A DNA stretch of 61,446 nucleotides. Origin: Nostoc sp. CHAB 5834 (GTDB lineage: Bacteria > Cyanobacteriota > Cyanobacteriia > Cyanobacteriales > Nostocaceae). The DNA lies in assembly GCA_020829485.1 (NCBI GenBank), contig JAIVFU010000039.1:1-61446 (forward strand), given 5' to 3'. Below the pieces are notes generated by a model. It saw nothing but the letters and a program-made list of their open reading frames with translations. It searched no databases and was not told where the DNA came from. The position numbers were made by a program, and so were the translations under genes. This document shows, piece after piece, positions 8,739 to 17,178 of the stretch (the first letter of the stretch is position 1; each line of letters starts with the position of its first letter).

Positions 8739-10058
8739 ATGTCATCTCCACAAATTTTACTGATTCGTCGCGCTCGCATAATTCTACCCAATGGTGAACT
8801 GATGATTGGGGATGTATTGACCCGCGATCGCCAAATAGTCGAAGTTGCCCCAGAAATCTCCCAAACGGCACTAGCCACTGAAATTGACGCAGAAGGGTTA
8901 ACTTTGTTGCCAGGAGTTATTGATCCGCAGGTGCATTTCCGAGAACCTGGATTAGAACACAAGGAAGATTTATTTACCGCCAGTTGTGCCTGTGCTAAAG
9001 GGGGAGTCACAACATTTTTAGAAATGCCCAATACGCGCCCCCTGACAACGACACAGCAGGCTTTAGACGACAAGCTACAACGTGCCTCACAAAAGTCTTT
9101 GGTTAATTATGGGTTTTTTATTGGGGCAACACCAGAGAATCTACCAGATTTGCTTTTAGCAAAGCCAACACCGGGAATTAAGATTTTCATGGGGTCGATG
9201 CATGGTCAGTTGCTAGTTGATGGCGAAACAGCATTGGAGGCGATATTTGCTAAAGGCGATCGCTTGATTGCAGTTCATGCCGAAGATCAAGCTAGAATCA
9301 ACCAACGCCGTCAAGAATTTGCCAACATCCACGATCCAGCAGTTCACTCGCAAATTCAAGATAATCAAGCGGCAATGCTGGCAACCCAACTGGCATTAAA
9401 ACTTTCTCAAAAATATCAACGTCGTTTGCATATTTTGCACATGTCAACTGCCGAAGAAGCAGATTTGCTGCGTCAGGAGAAACCTAGTTGGGTGACAGCA
9501 GAAGTAACGCCACAGCATTTGTTGTTGAATACTAGTGCTTATGAGAAGATTGGCACTTTGGCACAGATGAATCCACCATTGCGATCGCCCCACGATAACG
9601 AAGTTCTCTGGCAAGCTTTGCGCGATGGCGTGATTGATTTCATCGCTACAGATCACGCGCCACACACCTTAGAAGAAAAAGCTCAAGAATACCCCAATAG
9701 TCCTTCGGGAATGCCTGGGGTGGAAACTTCCTTAGCTTTGATGTTAACTGCGGCTATGGAGGGAAAGTGTACTATTGCTCAAGTTGTTAACTGGATGTCA
9801 AAAAATGTAGCTGTGGCTTATGGTATTCCGAATAAAGGAGCGATCGCGCCTGGTTATGATGCCGATTTAGTGCTTGTTGATTTAAACACATACCGTCCAG
9901 TCCGGCGCGAAGAACTGTTAACCAAATGCCGTTGGAGTCCCTTTGAAGGCTGGAACCTCACCGGCTGGGCTACAACCACCATTGTCGGCGGTGAAATAGT
10001 TTATGACAAAGGTCAGGTAAATACGCAAGTACGGGGTCAAGCTTTAACTTTCTTGTAG
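8739..10058 (+). CDS. pyrC: dihydroorotase
   Basis: 439 residues. Cytosolic zinc amidohydrolase that interconverts carbamoyl-aspartate and dihydroorotate in pyrimidine synthesis. The metal-binding HxR motif is in DPQVHFREPG (His66, Arg68). FMGSMHG, IAVHAEDQ, LHILHMST and ATDHAPHT supply the remaining conserved His/Asp ligands. The length fits class I dihydroorotase. It stands alone, divergent from lepB, and its coding sequence has ordinary HIP1 density. Confidence 0.94.
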   Translation: MSSPQILLIRRARIILPNGELMIGDVLTRDRQIVEVAPEISQTALATEIDAEGLTLLPGVIDPQVHFREPGLEHKEDLFTASCACAKGGVTTFLEMPNTRPLTTTQQALDDKLQRASQKSLVNYGFFIGATPENLPDLLLAKPTPGIKIFMGSMHGQLLVDGETALEAIFAKGDRLIAVHAEDQARINQRRQEFANIHDPAVHSQIQDNQAAMLATQLALKLSQKYQRRLHILHMSTAEEADLLRQEKPSWVTAEVTPQHLLLNTSAYEKIGTLAQMNPPLRSPHDNEVLWQALRDGVIDFIATDHAPHTLEEKAQEYPNSPSGMPGVETSLALMLTAAMEGKCTIAQVVNWMSKNVAVAYGIPNKGAIAPGYDADLVLVDLNTYRPVRREELLTKCRWSPFEGWNLTGWATTTIVGGEIVYDKGQVNTQVRGQALTFL

Positions 10059-10242
10059 AAATATTTCTTTAACCTTACGTAGTAGACAAATAATTATACA
10101 TCAAAGCCATACTTGAACTGGCAAGATTTTCATCTATCCAGAGTCAAGACTAGACCAATACGGTTTGGTTAAGGCTAAAAGGCGAAAATCCTTGTTTTTT
10201 TCCTTTACCCTTTTAACTAAAGGGTATTGACTTGTTGCTGTT

Positions 10243-10376
10243 AGGACTTACGCAATAACTCTCTGAAACTCTCATTCCTTTGTGACAGCAGTCGCTCATG
10301 GGGGAAACCCCCAAGACCGCGCTGCCTCTCCTTTGCGCCTTTGCGGTTCGTTTTTCCATTATTTTGCGTAAGTCCT
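10243..10376. mobile_element. MITE-like element with AGGACTTACGCAA ends
   Basis: 134 bp bounded by the inverted repeat AGGACTTACGCAA and its complement TTGCGTAAGTCCT. It is non-coding, although a minus-strand reading runs through it. The same terminal motif starts another, more diverged element near 45751. The rest of the 10059-10489 spacer shows no gene. Confidence 0.65.
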
Positions 10377-10489
10377 GGCTGTATAGCGGTTCTTGTTTAT
10401 GTGAGGAACATTTCTCATGATGCTTGACCTTCATCCAGGTCACGTATTCCGCAGAAACATAACCATAGAAATAATCATAGAGAATTGCT

Positions 10490-11665
10490 ATGTCCTTCAA
10501 AATTTTAGCTTTAGACGGTGGCGGTATTCGTGGAGTCGTTGCAGCACGAATACTTCAACAAGTAGAACAAGAAATTAGAAAACAGGGGAAAGGAAACTTC
10601 TTACACGAATACTTTGATCTGATTTCTGGCACTTCTACTGGTTCAATATTAGCAGGAGGCATTGCTGTAGGAAAGGAGAGCAGTGAACTCATTAAACTAT
10701 ATAAAGATAGAGGTAAAGATATATTCCCGGTGGATAGAAAAGAGCGTTATAAAAACTTGCCGTCCATCATCAAATCAATTATTGATATATTTTCAGTATC
10801 TAAATATTCTCATGATGGAATGATTAGCGTCCTCAAAGATGCATATAAATCCACAAAAATAAAGGATATTCAAAAACCTGTTCTCTTGATTCTTGCTTAC
10901 GATACGTTATATCGTAATACAACCTTTTTTACAAATTGTCATCCCGATCTGGGAGACAGATGGTACGATGACTGTTATTTATGGGAGATATGTACCGCTT
11001 CTGCCTCAGCTCCTACTTTTTTTCCACCATATAAATTAGAACCTGTAGATAAAGAAAAATTTGGTGATTGGGAATTCCCACACATTGATGGAGGAGTTTC
11101 TGCTAACAACCCCTCTCTGGCAGCTTTGAGCCTAGTTATGAGGATTAGTCAGTCTTTAGTCTCTCCAGAAATAAAGCAAAAATATAAACTTGATAATCTG
11201 CGATTAGAAGATATTTCTATCCTTTCTATTGGCACAGGTCAAACTAGTGAACCATATCAATATAAGCAAATAAGCAAATGGAAAGGCTTAGACTGGGTAA
11301 AAAATCTTACTAACATCTTTATGGAACCTACATCTGAGATTGGTAGTACGATTTGCCGGCAAATCATGGGTGGATACGATTCTAAACGTTACTTACGTCT
11401 TCAGTTTGACTTAAATGAAAAATTCAAACCCAAGCCAGAAGAGACTTATAAAGATCCTCGCATTCTATTAGCTCCAGAAGAGCGAAAAAACCTATTTACA
11501 GGGGAAAAAGTCAATGAAGAAATAGATAACACTAATTCGGAGATTATTGAGCAGTTAATAAATACTACTTCTGCATTCATTGATAAAGGTCTTACGTATT
11601 ATACCAGAGACGACTCCGGTTCTCAGATAAAAGAGGCGATCGCCTCTTTTATTAAAAATAACTAG
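10490..11665 (+). CDS. patatin-like phospholipase
   Basis: 391 residues. Predicted lipid acyl hydrolase. The oxyanion-hole loop GGGIRG is at 10-15, the nucleophile Ser49 in GTSTG, and the dyad Asp200 in HIDGGVSANNP, so the catalytic Ser-Asp dyad is complete. No signal peptide is seen, so it is probably cytoplasmic and acts at the inner face of membranes. Stand-alone patatins of this size are common in cyanobacteria. No nucleotide cyclase or other immune partner is adjacent, so I do not call it a defence effector. Its last codons form a perfect 26-base palindrome centred on HIP1. Confidence 0.9.
   Translation: MSFKILALDGGGIRGVVAARILQQVEQEIRKQGKGNFLHEYFDLISGTSTGSILAGGIAVGKESSELIKLYKDRGKDIFPVDRKERYKNLPSIIKSIIDIFSVSKYSHDGMISVLKDAYKSTKIKDIQKPVLLILAYDTLYRNTTFFTNCHPDLGDRWYDDCYLWEICTASASAPTFFPPYKLEPVDKEKFGDWEFPHIDGGVSANNPSLAALSLVMRISQSLVSPEIKQKYKLDNLRLEDISILSIGTGQTSEPYQYKQISKWKGLDWVKNLTNIFMEPTSEIGSTICRQIMGGYDSKRYLRLQFDLNEKFKPKPEETYKDPRILLAPEERKNLFTGEKVNEEIDNTNSEIIEQLINTTSAFIDKGLTYYTRDDSGSQIKEAIASFIKNN
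11627..11652. terminator. 26-bp HIP1-centred palindrome at the 3' end of the patatin gene
   Basis: A perfect inverted repeat, ATAAAAGAGGCGA and its complement, ending about ten bases before the TAG stop at 11663-11665. The right arm supplies a run of four T. It could act as a terminator or a 3'-end stabiliser. That function is inferred. Confidence 0.45.
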
Positions 11666-11705
11666 TGCATCCACCTAAACATATTAATTTCAACTAATAT
11701 AAGAC

Positions 11706-11754
11706 AAAACATCTCGTATTTCTACGATAATTATGTAGAAATACGAGATGTTTT
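11706..11754. repeat. 20-bp perfect hairpin
   Basis: Arms AAAACATCTCGTATTTCTAC and its exact complement, separated by nine bases, 40 bases past the patatin stop. Either a strong terminator-like structure or a small mobile palindrome. Confidence 0.6.
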
Positions 11755-11773
11755 ATTTAAATTTATTAATATA

Positions 11774-11898
11774 TAGGACTAATATTTGATTTCTGAAAAA
11801 GCTCCGTACAGATCGAAAAGCCTAATTCCCTACTCCCTACTCCCTACTCCCCACTCCCCGCCCACATAGATAATTTCAAAAATCAAATACGATTCCTA
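11774..11898. mobile_element. 125-bp TA-flanked MITE, copy 1
   Basis: Ends TAGGACTAATATTTG and the near-complement of it (CAAATACGATTCCTA), with TA on both flanks. It carries an internal heptamer run (CCCTACT repeated). It appears base-for-base alike to the copy at 22523-22647. The rest of the 11666-12453 spacer is AT-rich with no gene. Confidence 0.85.
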
Positions 11899-12453
11899 TA
11901 TATCAGTATTTATTACAGATGTGAAGAGAAAAACTTATTGCTATTTAAAATTTTTTAAATTAATTTTCAAACATTTTATAATTCAGTATATTTGTGTATA
12001 TATTATGACTTCAGTTTGGGTATATTGAGTATAAGGAAAAGTTAGACAACCTCTACAGAACTTGCTTGATGTTGTTTAACTTTTATCTACTAGCTTTGGC
12101 TGCTAAGTAATCCAGATTTGTTCTCTTAATGACAGTAGAGAACCAATCGGGTAAAACTAAGCTGACTAAGTTCTGTGAAAACTCTCATTTAACCCAACAA
12201 CAGTTTACATTTTCTTCATTCACAGACCATCTAAATCAGTTTTTTAAGTGATTATTGCAGCAATAAAGCTGCTATTACAAAATTTTTTCATTTATTTTGG
12301 GTTGAGATAACAATGTTAGTAATTTACAGTGGTGAGCGTGGTAGTGGCAGATAGAACGAGTGTGGAGTTCTCCCTCGACTGTTTGCAGAAATTTTCTCGT
12401 GTTATATGTGCTAAAGAAAGCGACATTTCTCGTACTTAAGTCGGGAGATGAGT

Positions 12454-12909
12454 TTAAATCGCGGCAATAATTTCGCTAATGGCGTAATTGAATGGGATGA
12501 GTTCGACTTGACGAGTGCCCTCATTTCCATAAGTCAAGCTCACACTTAAATAGCTATCTGGCTTGTAAGGCAATCGTTTTGCCCATTCAACTGCCACAAT
12601 TCCTGGTATGACTTCAACACCTTCCCAGTAACTTTCTAAATTTAGGGCTGCAACTTCTTGTGATTCTAAGCGATATAAATCTAGGTGGTAAAGGGGGATG
12701 CGTCCTTCCGTGTACTCATTAATCAGCGTGAAAGTGGGACTGACAATAGGTTCAGTGATTCCCAAACCCTTGCCAATACCTTGAACTAGGGTAGTTTTAC
12801 CAGCACCCAAATCACCTTCTAGTAAAATTACACTGCCAGGAGTTAGGGATTCACCAAGAGTAATACCTAAGCGTAGTGTCGCCTCTGTATCTGCAAGAAA
12901 AATTTTCAT
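12454..12909 (-). CDS. tsaE: tRNA threonylcarbamoyladenosine synthesis ATPase TsaE
   Basis: 151 residues. ATPase subunit of the complex that adds threonylcarbamoyl to A37 of ANN-decoding tRNAs. The P-loop GDLGAGKTT is at 32-40, then the family signature SPTFTLINEY and HLDLYRLES; a WAKRLP segment lies later. Length is typical. It is preceded on the same strand by yvcK, separated by an array of AGTCATT heptamers at about 12912-12950. Confidence 0.93.
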   Translation of the reverse strand: MKIFLADTEATLRLGITLGESLTPGSVILLEGDLGAGKTTLVQGIGKGLGITEPIVSPTFTLINEYTEGRIPLYHLDLYRLESQEVAALNLESYWEGVEVIPGIVAVEWAKRLPYKPDSYLSVSLTYGNEGTRQVELIPFNYAISEIIAAI

Positions 12910-12956
12910 AATTAGTCATTAGTCATTAGTCATTAGTCATTTGCTTAGACTATTGA

Positions 12957-14369
12957 CTAATTTTCATTTTCCTTAATTTTGAATTTTGAATTTTGAATAC
13001 CCCGAAGAGACTGACCTCTACCGTACCACCTCAATAGCACTTGTGCTAATTTCTGCGGATTGTGACGCACAAAACCCGTTTCATCTTCATACAAAACATT
13101 AGCTAGAACAATCCTTCGTCCTAGCTGAGTTACGGCTTCTCTGTCCAGGAAAACGGGATGGGAGTTTTGTTGGGCGTAACGCATGAGTGATTGCTCCGAG
13201 GGGGATTTTTTGTGGATTAGCACAGCATCGAATAGCCGTCTTTGACCACAAGCAGCATCAATTGCTCTGATATGATCTGCAACAGTGTAGCCTTCAGTTT
13301 CTCCTGGTTGAGTCATTATATTGCAGATATAAATACGGGGGGCATCTGTTTGAGCGATCGCATCGGCAATTTCTGGTACTAATAAATTAGGAATCAGGCT
13401 TGTATAAAGGCTACCTGGGCCAATAATAATGTAATCAGCTTCTTTAAGTGCCTTAATAGCTGCTGGTACTGCCGGAGGATTAGCTGGAATACAGCCAATT
13501 TTGACGATTTTACCACCAGCTTTGGGAATGCTAGACTCCCCATCAATGCGGCGACCATCGGCTAATTCTGCCCAGAGGCGAACATCACTGAGAGTTGCTG
13601 GTAGTACTTGTCCTCGTACTGCTAGCACTTTAGAACTAGCTGCAACTGCTTGTTCTAAATCTCCAGTAATATCACTCATTGCCGTTAAAAACAAATTACC
13701 AAAACTGTGACCCGTTAATCCATCTCCAGCCCGAAAACGGTATTGAAACAATTCTGTTAATAACTTTTCTTCATCTGCTAGTGCAGCCAAACAATTGCGA
13801 ATATCCCCTGGTGGTAATACTCCAAATTCTTGACGCAACCGCCCAGAAGATCCACCATCATCGGCGACAGTGACAATAGCAGTAATATTAGCGCTGTAGG
13901 TTTTCAATCCCCTCAACAACGTAGAAAGTCCCGTACCACCACCAATTACCACTATTTTCGGGCCTCGGTACAATCGATGATGTGCCAGCAAGACATCGAT
14001 AAGTTCCTCTCCACCTTCTGCTCTTAGTACTTTAGTAATTGAGCCTACAGTGCGAGTTTGCCCCCAAAGCACTAATAGCAAGCCGCCAAGCAGCACCAAA
14101 GGCCCACTAACATAGTTGGGTAATATGTTGGTGATTACTCCCAGGAAACCCCTAAACAACTCGATCATCCAAAAAATTGGGGTCAGCTTAATCCAGATAG
14201 CTAATCCCAAACTCGCCAGCAGTACACCCCCAATACTGATCAACAACCAACGTTTTACCGATAGTCCAGGGGATAACCATTTGAACCACTGGTTAACCCG
14301 ATAGGAAGTACGAGAACGCGACTGCTTTTGCAGGGCGTTGAGGGCTTGTCTGAGAAAACCAATTGACAT
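12957..14369 (-). CDS. yvcK: YvcK/CofD-like protein (gluconeogenesis factor family)
   Basis: 470 residues. Two N-terminal membrane helices (about 41-62 and 88-104) precede the YvcK Rossmann domain, which has the nucleotide-sugar loop [15 protein letters not shown] at about 141-155, then [14 protein letters not shown] and GPGSLYTSL. In Bacillus this family binds UDP-sugars and affects cell wall and carbon metabolism. The membrane-anchored form is usual in cyanobacteria. The last dozen residues ([14 protein letters not shown]) come from an AAAATTC-type repeat, so the original stop was probably slightly upstream. Confidence 0.9.
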   Translation of the reverse strand: MSIGFLRQALNALQKQSRSRTSYRVNQWFKWLSPGLSVKRWLLISIGGVLLASLGLAIWIKLTPIFWMIELFRGFLGVITNILPNYVSGPLVLLGGLLLVLWGQTRTVGSITKVLRAEGGEELIDVLLAHHRLYRGPKIVVIGGGTGLSTLLRGLKTYSANITAIVTVADDGGSSGRLRQEFGVLPPGDIRNCLAALADEEKLLTELFQYRFRAGDGLTGHSFGNLFLTAMSDITGDLEQAVAASSKVLAVRGQVLPATLSDVRLWAELADGRRIDGESSIPKAGGKIVKIGCIPANPPAVPAAIKALKEADYIIIGPGSLYTSLIPNLLVPEIADAIAQTDAPRIYICNIMTQPGETEGYTVADHIRAIDAACGQRRLFDAVLIHKKSPSEQSLMRYAQQNSHPVFLDREAVTQLGRRIVLANVLYEDETGFVRHNPQKLAQVLLRWYGRGQSLRGIQNSKFKIKENEN

Positions 14370-14543
14370 ACCTGATTTACAGCAGTGCTACAAACAATAA
14401 TTAACAGAAAATGTACACCACTTGGTTTAAAACACTAGGCGTGAAACTATTATATTTGTCAATCTCATTAGACTAAAAGCAAGTGGTCAAGATTGCCAGT
14501 ATCCCTAGTTAAACAATATCCTGCCTTGGTAAAAGTGAATTTA

Positions 14544-15035
14544 ATGGAAAAACGAATTTTAGGATTAGATCCAGGACTGGCAATTTTAGGGTTTGGGGTA
14601 ATTACCTGCACACAAATTCCTAACAAGCTACAAGAGACTAAAGTAAATATGCTGGATTTTGGGGTAATCAAAACGTCGGCAGATGTAGAAATGGGACAGC
14701 GCTTATGTACCTTGTTTGATGATTTACACACGGTGATGGAGGAATTTAAACCGGATTTGGTTGCGATCGAGAAACTATTCTTCTATCGGATGTCAAGTAC
14801 AATCCTAGTTGCACAGGCGAGGGGTGTACTCATTTTGGTATTGGGCCAGCGTCGTCTTCCTTATGTAGAGTTTACTCCTGCTCAAATTAAACAAGCTTTA
14901 ACAGGGTATGGTAATGCCGATAAGTCAGAAGTGCAAGAAGCGGTGGCGCGGGAGTTGGATTTAGATGATATTCCTAAGCCTGATGATGCTGCGGATGCTT
15001 TGGCGGTGGCTTTGACGGCTTCTTATCAGTTGTAG
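14544..15035 (+). CDS. ruvC: Holliday-junction resolvase RuvC
   Basis: 163 residues. Endonuclease that resolves recombination crossovers with RuvAB. Catalytic acidic residues are visible: Asp9 in LGLDPG, Glu in AIEKLFF, and the C-terminal pair in [13 protein letters not shown] choose the ATG at 14544, because the protein then begins immediately before the first catalytic strand, as in other RuvC proteins. A start at 14493 would add 17 unconserved residues. Followed at 15073-15086 by the palindrome AAGGCGATCGCCTT, a possible terminator. Confidence 0.94.
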   Translation: MEKRILGLDPGLAILGFGVITCTQIPNKLQETKVNMLDFGVIKTSADVEMGQRLCTLFDDLHTVMEEFKPDLVAIEKLFFYRMSSTILVAQARGVLILVLGQRRLPYVEFTPAQIKQALTGYGNADKSEVQEAVARELDLDDIPKPDDAADALAVALTASYQL

Positions 15036-15072
15036 GTGTGTAAGCAAACAATAAAAAATAAAGTCTGTATGT

Positions 15073-15086
15073 AAGGCGATCGCCTT
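15073..15086. terminator. HIP1 palindrome after ruvC
   Basis: AAGGCGATCGCCTT followed by CTTATTT, 38 bases past the ruvC stop. The stem is short and self-complementary with no real loop, so termination is only a possibility. Confidence 0.3.
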
Positions 15087-15233
15087 CTTATTTACATATT
15101 AAAGTATATTTTTTACACTTATTAACTACTTAATTGGAAAAGGTACAGCATTTATCAGCAATTTTTGCAATAATTTTATCTAAACTTCATATTTTGGCTA
15201 GATTCAATAAGCAAAATCCGCAATTACTTTCTC

Positions 15234-15357
15234 AAAATAAGCTTTGACTTTCTCAAACCCCAGTTTGCTTTATCATTTTGGTGTTTTCCGCAAGTAAAAT
15301 AAGCTTTGACTTTCTCAAACCCCAGTTTGCTTTGTGATTTTGGTGTTTTCCACAAAT
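15234..15357. repeat. two tandem 62-bp repeats
   Basis: Unit one (15234-15295) and unit two (15296-15357) share almost all positions, including AAGCTTTGACTTTCTC and GGTGTTTTCC. No reading frame is evident and the function is unknown. Confidence 0.85.
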
Positions 15358-15451
15358 AAATTGCCATTTCGTTTTTTCAAAATGGTTAATTTAGTAAAAA
15401 TGTTTCAATAAGCTGATGCGTGTCTAAACTATATAAATACGATGTCGTTAA

Positions 15452-15681
15452 CTGTTGACTGTTGACTGTTGACTGTTGACGGGTTTTCAGTCATCAGTCA
15501 TCAGTCATCACTCATCAATAGACATCTCCAGAAATTAATTATGCGTTACCTGAAACCCTTGTCTTGACGTTGCATTGCAACGTCAAAACAATTCATTTTC
15601 GGAGATGTCTAGTCATCAGTCATCAGTCATCAGTCATCAGTCATCAGTCATCAATCATCAGTCATCAGTCATCAGTCATCA
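15452..15681. repeat. heptamer arrays (CTGTTGA, then AGTCATC)
   Basis: A run of TGTTGAC units is followed by AGTCATC units that continue on both sides of the 89-bp MITE at 15521-15609. These are the short tandemly repeated sequences typical of Nostoc-type genomes. The units abut directly without spacers, so this is not a CRISPR array. Confidence 0.85.
15521..15609. mobile_element. 89-bp TA-flanked MITE, uninterrupted copy
   Basis: Same element as at 7569-7778 but without the nested insert: GACATCTCC/GGAGATGTC ends, TA flanks, and the inner palindrome TTGACGTTGC-att-GCAACGTCAA. It sits inside an AGTCATC heptamer array. Confidence 0.85.
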
Positions 15682-15684
15682 GGT

Positions 15685-15852
15685 AAATGTACAATATCTA
15701 AATATCCCGATATCAAAATCCTCTCCAAAAACCAGAATGCAGAGGGTAGTCGGGATGGAGGACTCAGAGTTATGAGTGATTTGCTCACAACCTTTCCGAA
15801 GATTGATGCTGTTTTTGCCATCAACGATCCGATAATGATTGCGATCGCCTGA
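15685..15852 (+). pseudogene. relic of a periplasmic sugar-binding protein
   Basis: One frame reads KILSKNQNAEGSRDGGLRV, then LLTTFPKIDAVFAINDP, ending at a TGA at 15850. This matches the middle of RbsB/LacI-type periplasmic binding proteins (the segment before the ligand-site Asp). Both ends are missing. Confidence 0.55.
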
Positions 15853-15879
15853 ATTTGGAGGATTGGCAGGAACTCCCAA

Positions 15880-15972
15880 CGCATCCAGAGATATTTCCCT
15901 GAGCGATCGCAATCGCATTTTTGACCACTTCTATCGGGGTGATCCCTCACGTACCCGCAAGATAGAAGGCAA
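15880..15972 (+). pseudogene. relic of a histidine-kinase ATPase domain
   Basis: A short stretch encodes LSDRNRIFDHFYRGDPSR, the F-box region of an EnvZ/PhoR-type HATPase domain, then loses similarity where the G-box should follow. No H-box is nearby. Confidence 0.5.
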
Positions 15973-16148
15973 TGAAGTTACAGAATTGAGCGATCGCTCG
16001 GTAAAAATTAGAGAATCTTTATAAGCCGTTGGGAAGAATCCCTAATGATATCAACCAAGAGAAAATCTGTTTTATAAGCTCGATTTTAGGTTGCGAGTGC
16101 GATCTTTCAGCTACCCTGAAATTGAATATATAAAAGAGCAATTTTCAA

Positions 16149-16619
16149 ATGACCATTTACTTTTATAAGGTTTGGCAGCCTTATGGCTGTTTTTCCAACT
16201 TTTCTCCCCACGGAATCCACATCCAGGGTATTTACTGGCCAACGGTTGAGCATTATTATCAAGCGCAAAAGTTTGTTGGCAGCACAGATGCGGCAATTAT
16301 ACCCCTCATCCATACTGCCGCTACCCCAGAAGAAGCTGCCGCGTTGGGAAGATGCAGCACTCGCCAACTCCGTCGAGACTGGGATTTGGTCAAAACTGAA
16401 ATTATGCGAGAAGCTGTCCTCAAAAAGTTTATCACTCATATTGATATTAGAGAAGTTCTCCTGAACACAGGCGATGAGATTTTGGTTGAAAACTCCCCAA
16501 CCGATTCTTTTTGGGGCTGTGGTGCTAATAGAGCAGGTCTTAACTATCTCGGTAAAACTCTCATGAGTGTACGTGAAGAAATCCGTAACTTACTATCCTT
16601 AACAGTAATTTACGAATAA
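16149..16619 (+). CDS. NADAR-family protein
   Basis: 156 residues. Recognised by the family hallmarks: FSNFSPHGIHI near the N-terminus, WPTVEHYYQAQKF, a central AAALGR segment, RRDWDLVKTEIM, and the C-terminal SFWGCGANRAGLNYLGK. NADAR (YbiA/DUF1768) proteins are N-glycosidases that act on ADP-ribosyl or riboflavin-pathway compounds, and some reverse ADP-ribosylation of guanine in DNA. The substrate here is unknown. It appears complete and lies alone between repeat fields. No DarT-like partner is adjacent. Confidence 0.9.
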   Translation: MTIYFYKVWQPYGCFSNFSPHGIHIQGIYWPTVEHYYQAQKFVGSTDAAIIPLIHTAATPEEAAALGRCSTRQLRRDWDLVKTEIMREAVLKKFITHIDIREVLLNTGDEILVENSPTDSFWGCGANRAGLNYLGKTLMSVREEIRNLLSLTVIYE

Positions 16620-17178
16620 TTTAATCAAAATAGTTACATTCAACATAAAATCAGTAATTCGACGGGGGAATAGTAAAATTCCCCAGCCAAAAATCTTTGA
16701 AACAGTTGCCAATAATTTAGTTATTTATTTGAAAAATTTTAATTAATTGAATTAATGAGTAAAAAGGGTAAAAAAATATTTTTAATTTAACGTAGTTTTT
16801 CAATAAATAAATTAAGTAAAATTACTGGAATAGTTTAATCATTGAGAATATAAAATTAATAGATGTCAATGATTAAGATTTTCTTAACTTTAAACTTGAA
16901 GGATATTTTGAAAGTATCTAATGATACAAAAAACAGCTTAATATCTCCCTAAATCCACTTGAGAAGGGTTCGAGAGAACAAGCAAAATATCTAAATCCTT
17001 TTCAAATATCCTCTAAATCCATTTTCAAAAATATTTGTAACAGATGTACGCCCAGAGCAAATGCATTTGTGGCAGGAATTTCTGGAAATGAGATGAAAAT
17101 CAAGGCATTGTTAAATTTAAAATTCTGATCGATGACAATTATAAAAAAATTATACTTCAGTCATGGTGTATGTAGGCA
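16620..17178. other. AT-rich intergenic region, no gene seen
   Basis: 559 bases, very AT-rich between 16730 and 16930. No reading frame, RNA gene or repeat family member is recognisable. It probably holds the promoter of the downstream sensor kinase. Confidence 0.5.

Noticed and set aside
10213..10500. Minus-strand 95-codon open frame
   Set aside because: Runs through a MITE-like element (10243-10376) and into the start of the patatin gene.
10490..11665. Patatin as a CBASS or other anti-phage effector
   Set aside because: No CD-NTase, TIR partner or other immune gene is adjacent, and stand-alone patatins are common in cyanobacteria.
15452..15681. Repeat array resembling a CRISPR
   Set aside because: Units are seven bases and contiguous with no spacers; no cas gene is present in the window.
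15575..15775. 66-codon frame with HQSSVIS repeats
   Set aside because: Translation of AGTCATC heptamers from inside the 89-bp MITE.
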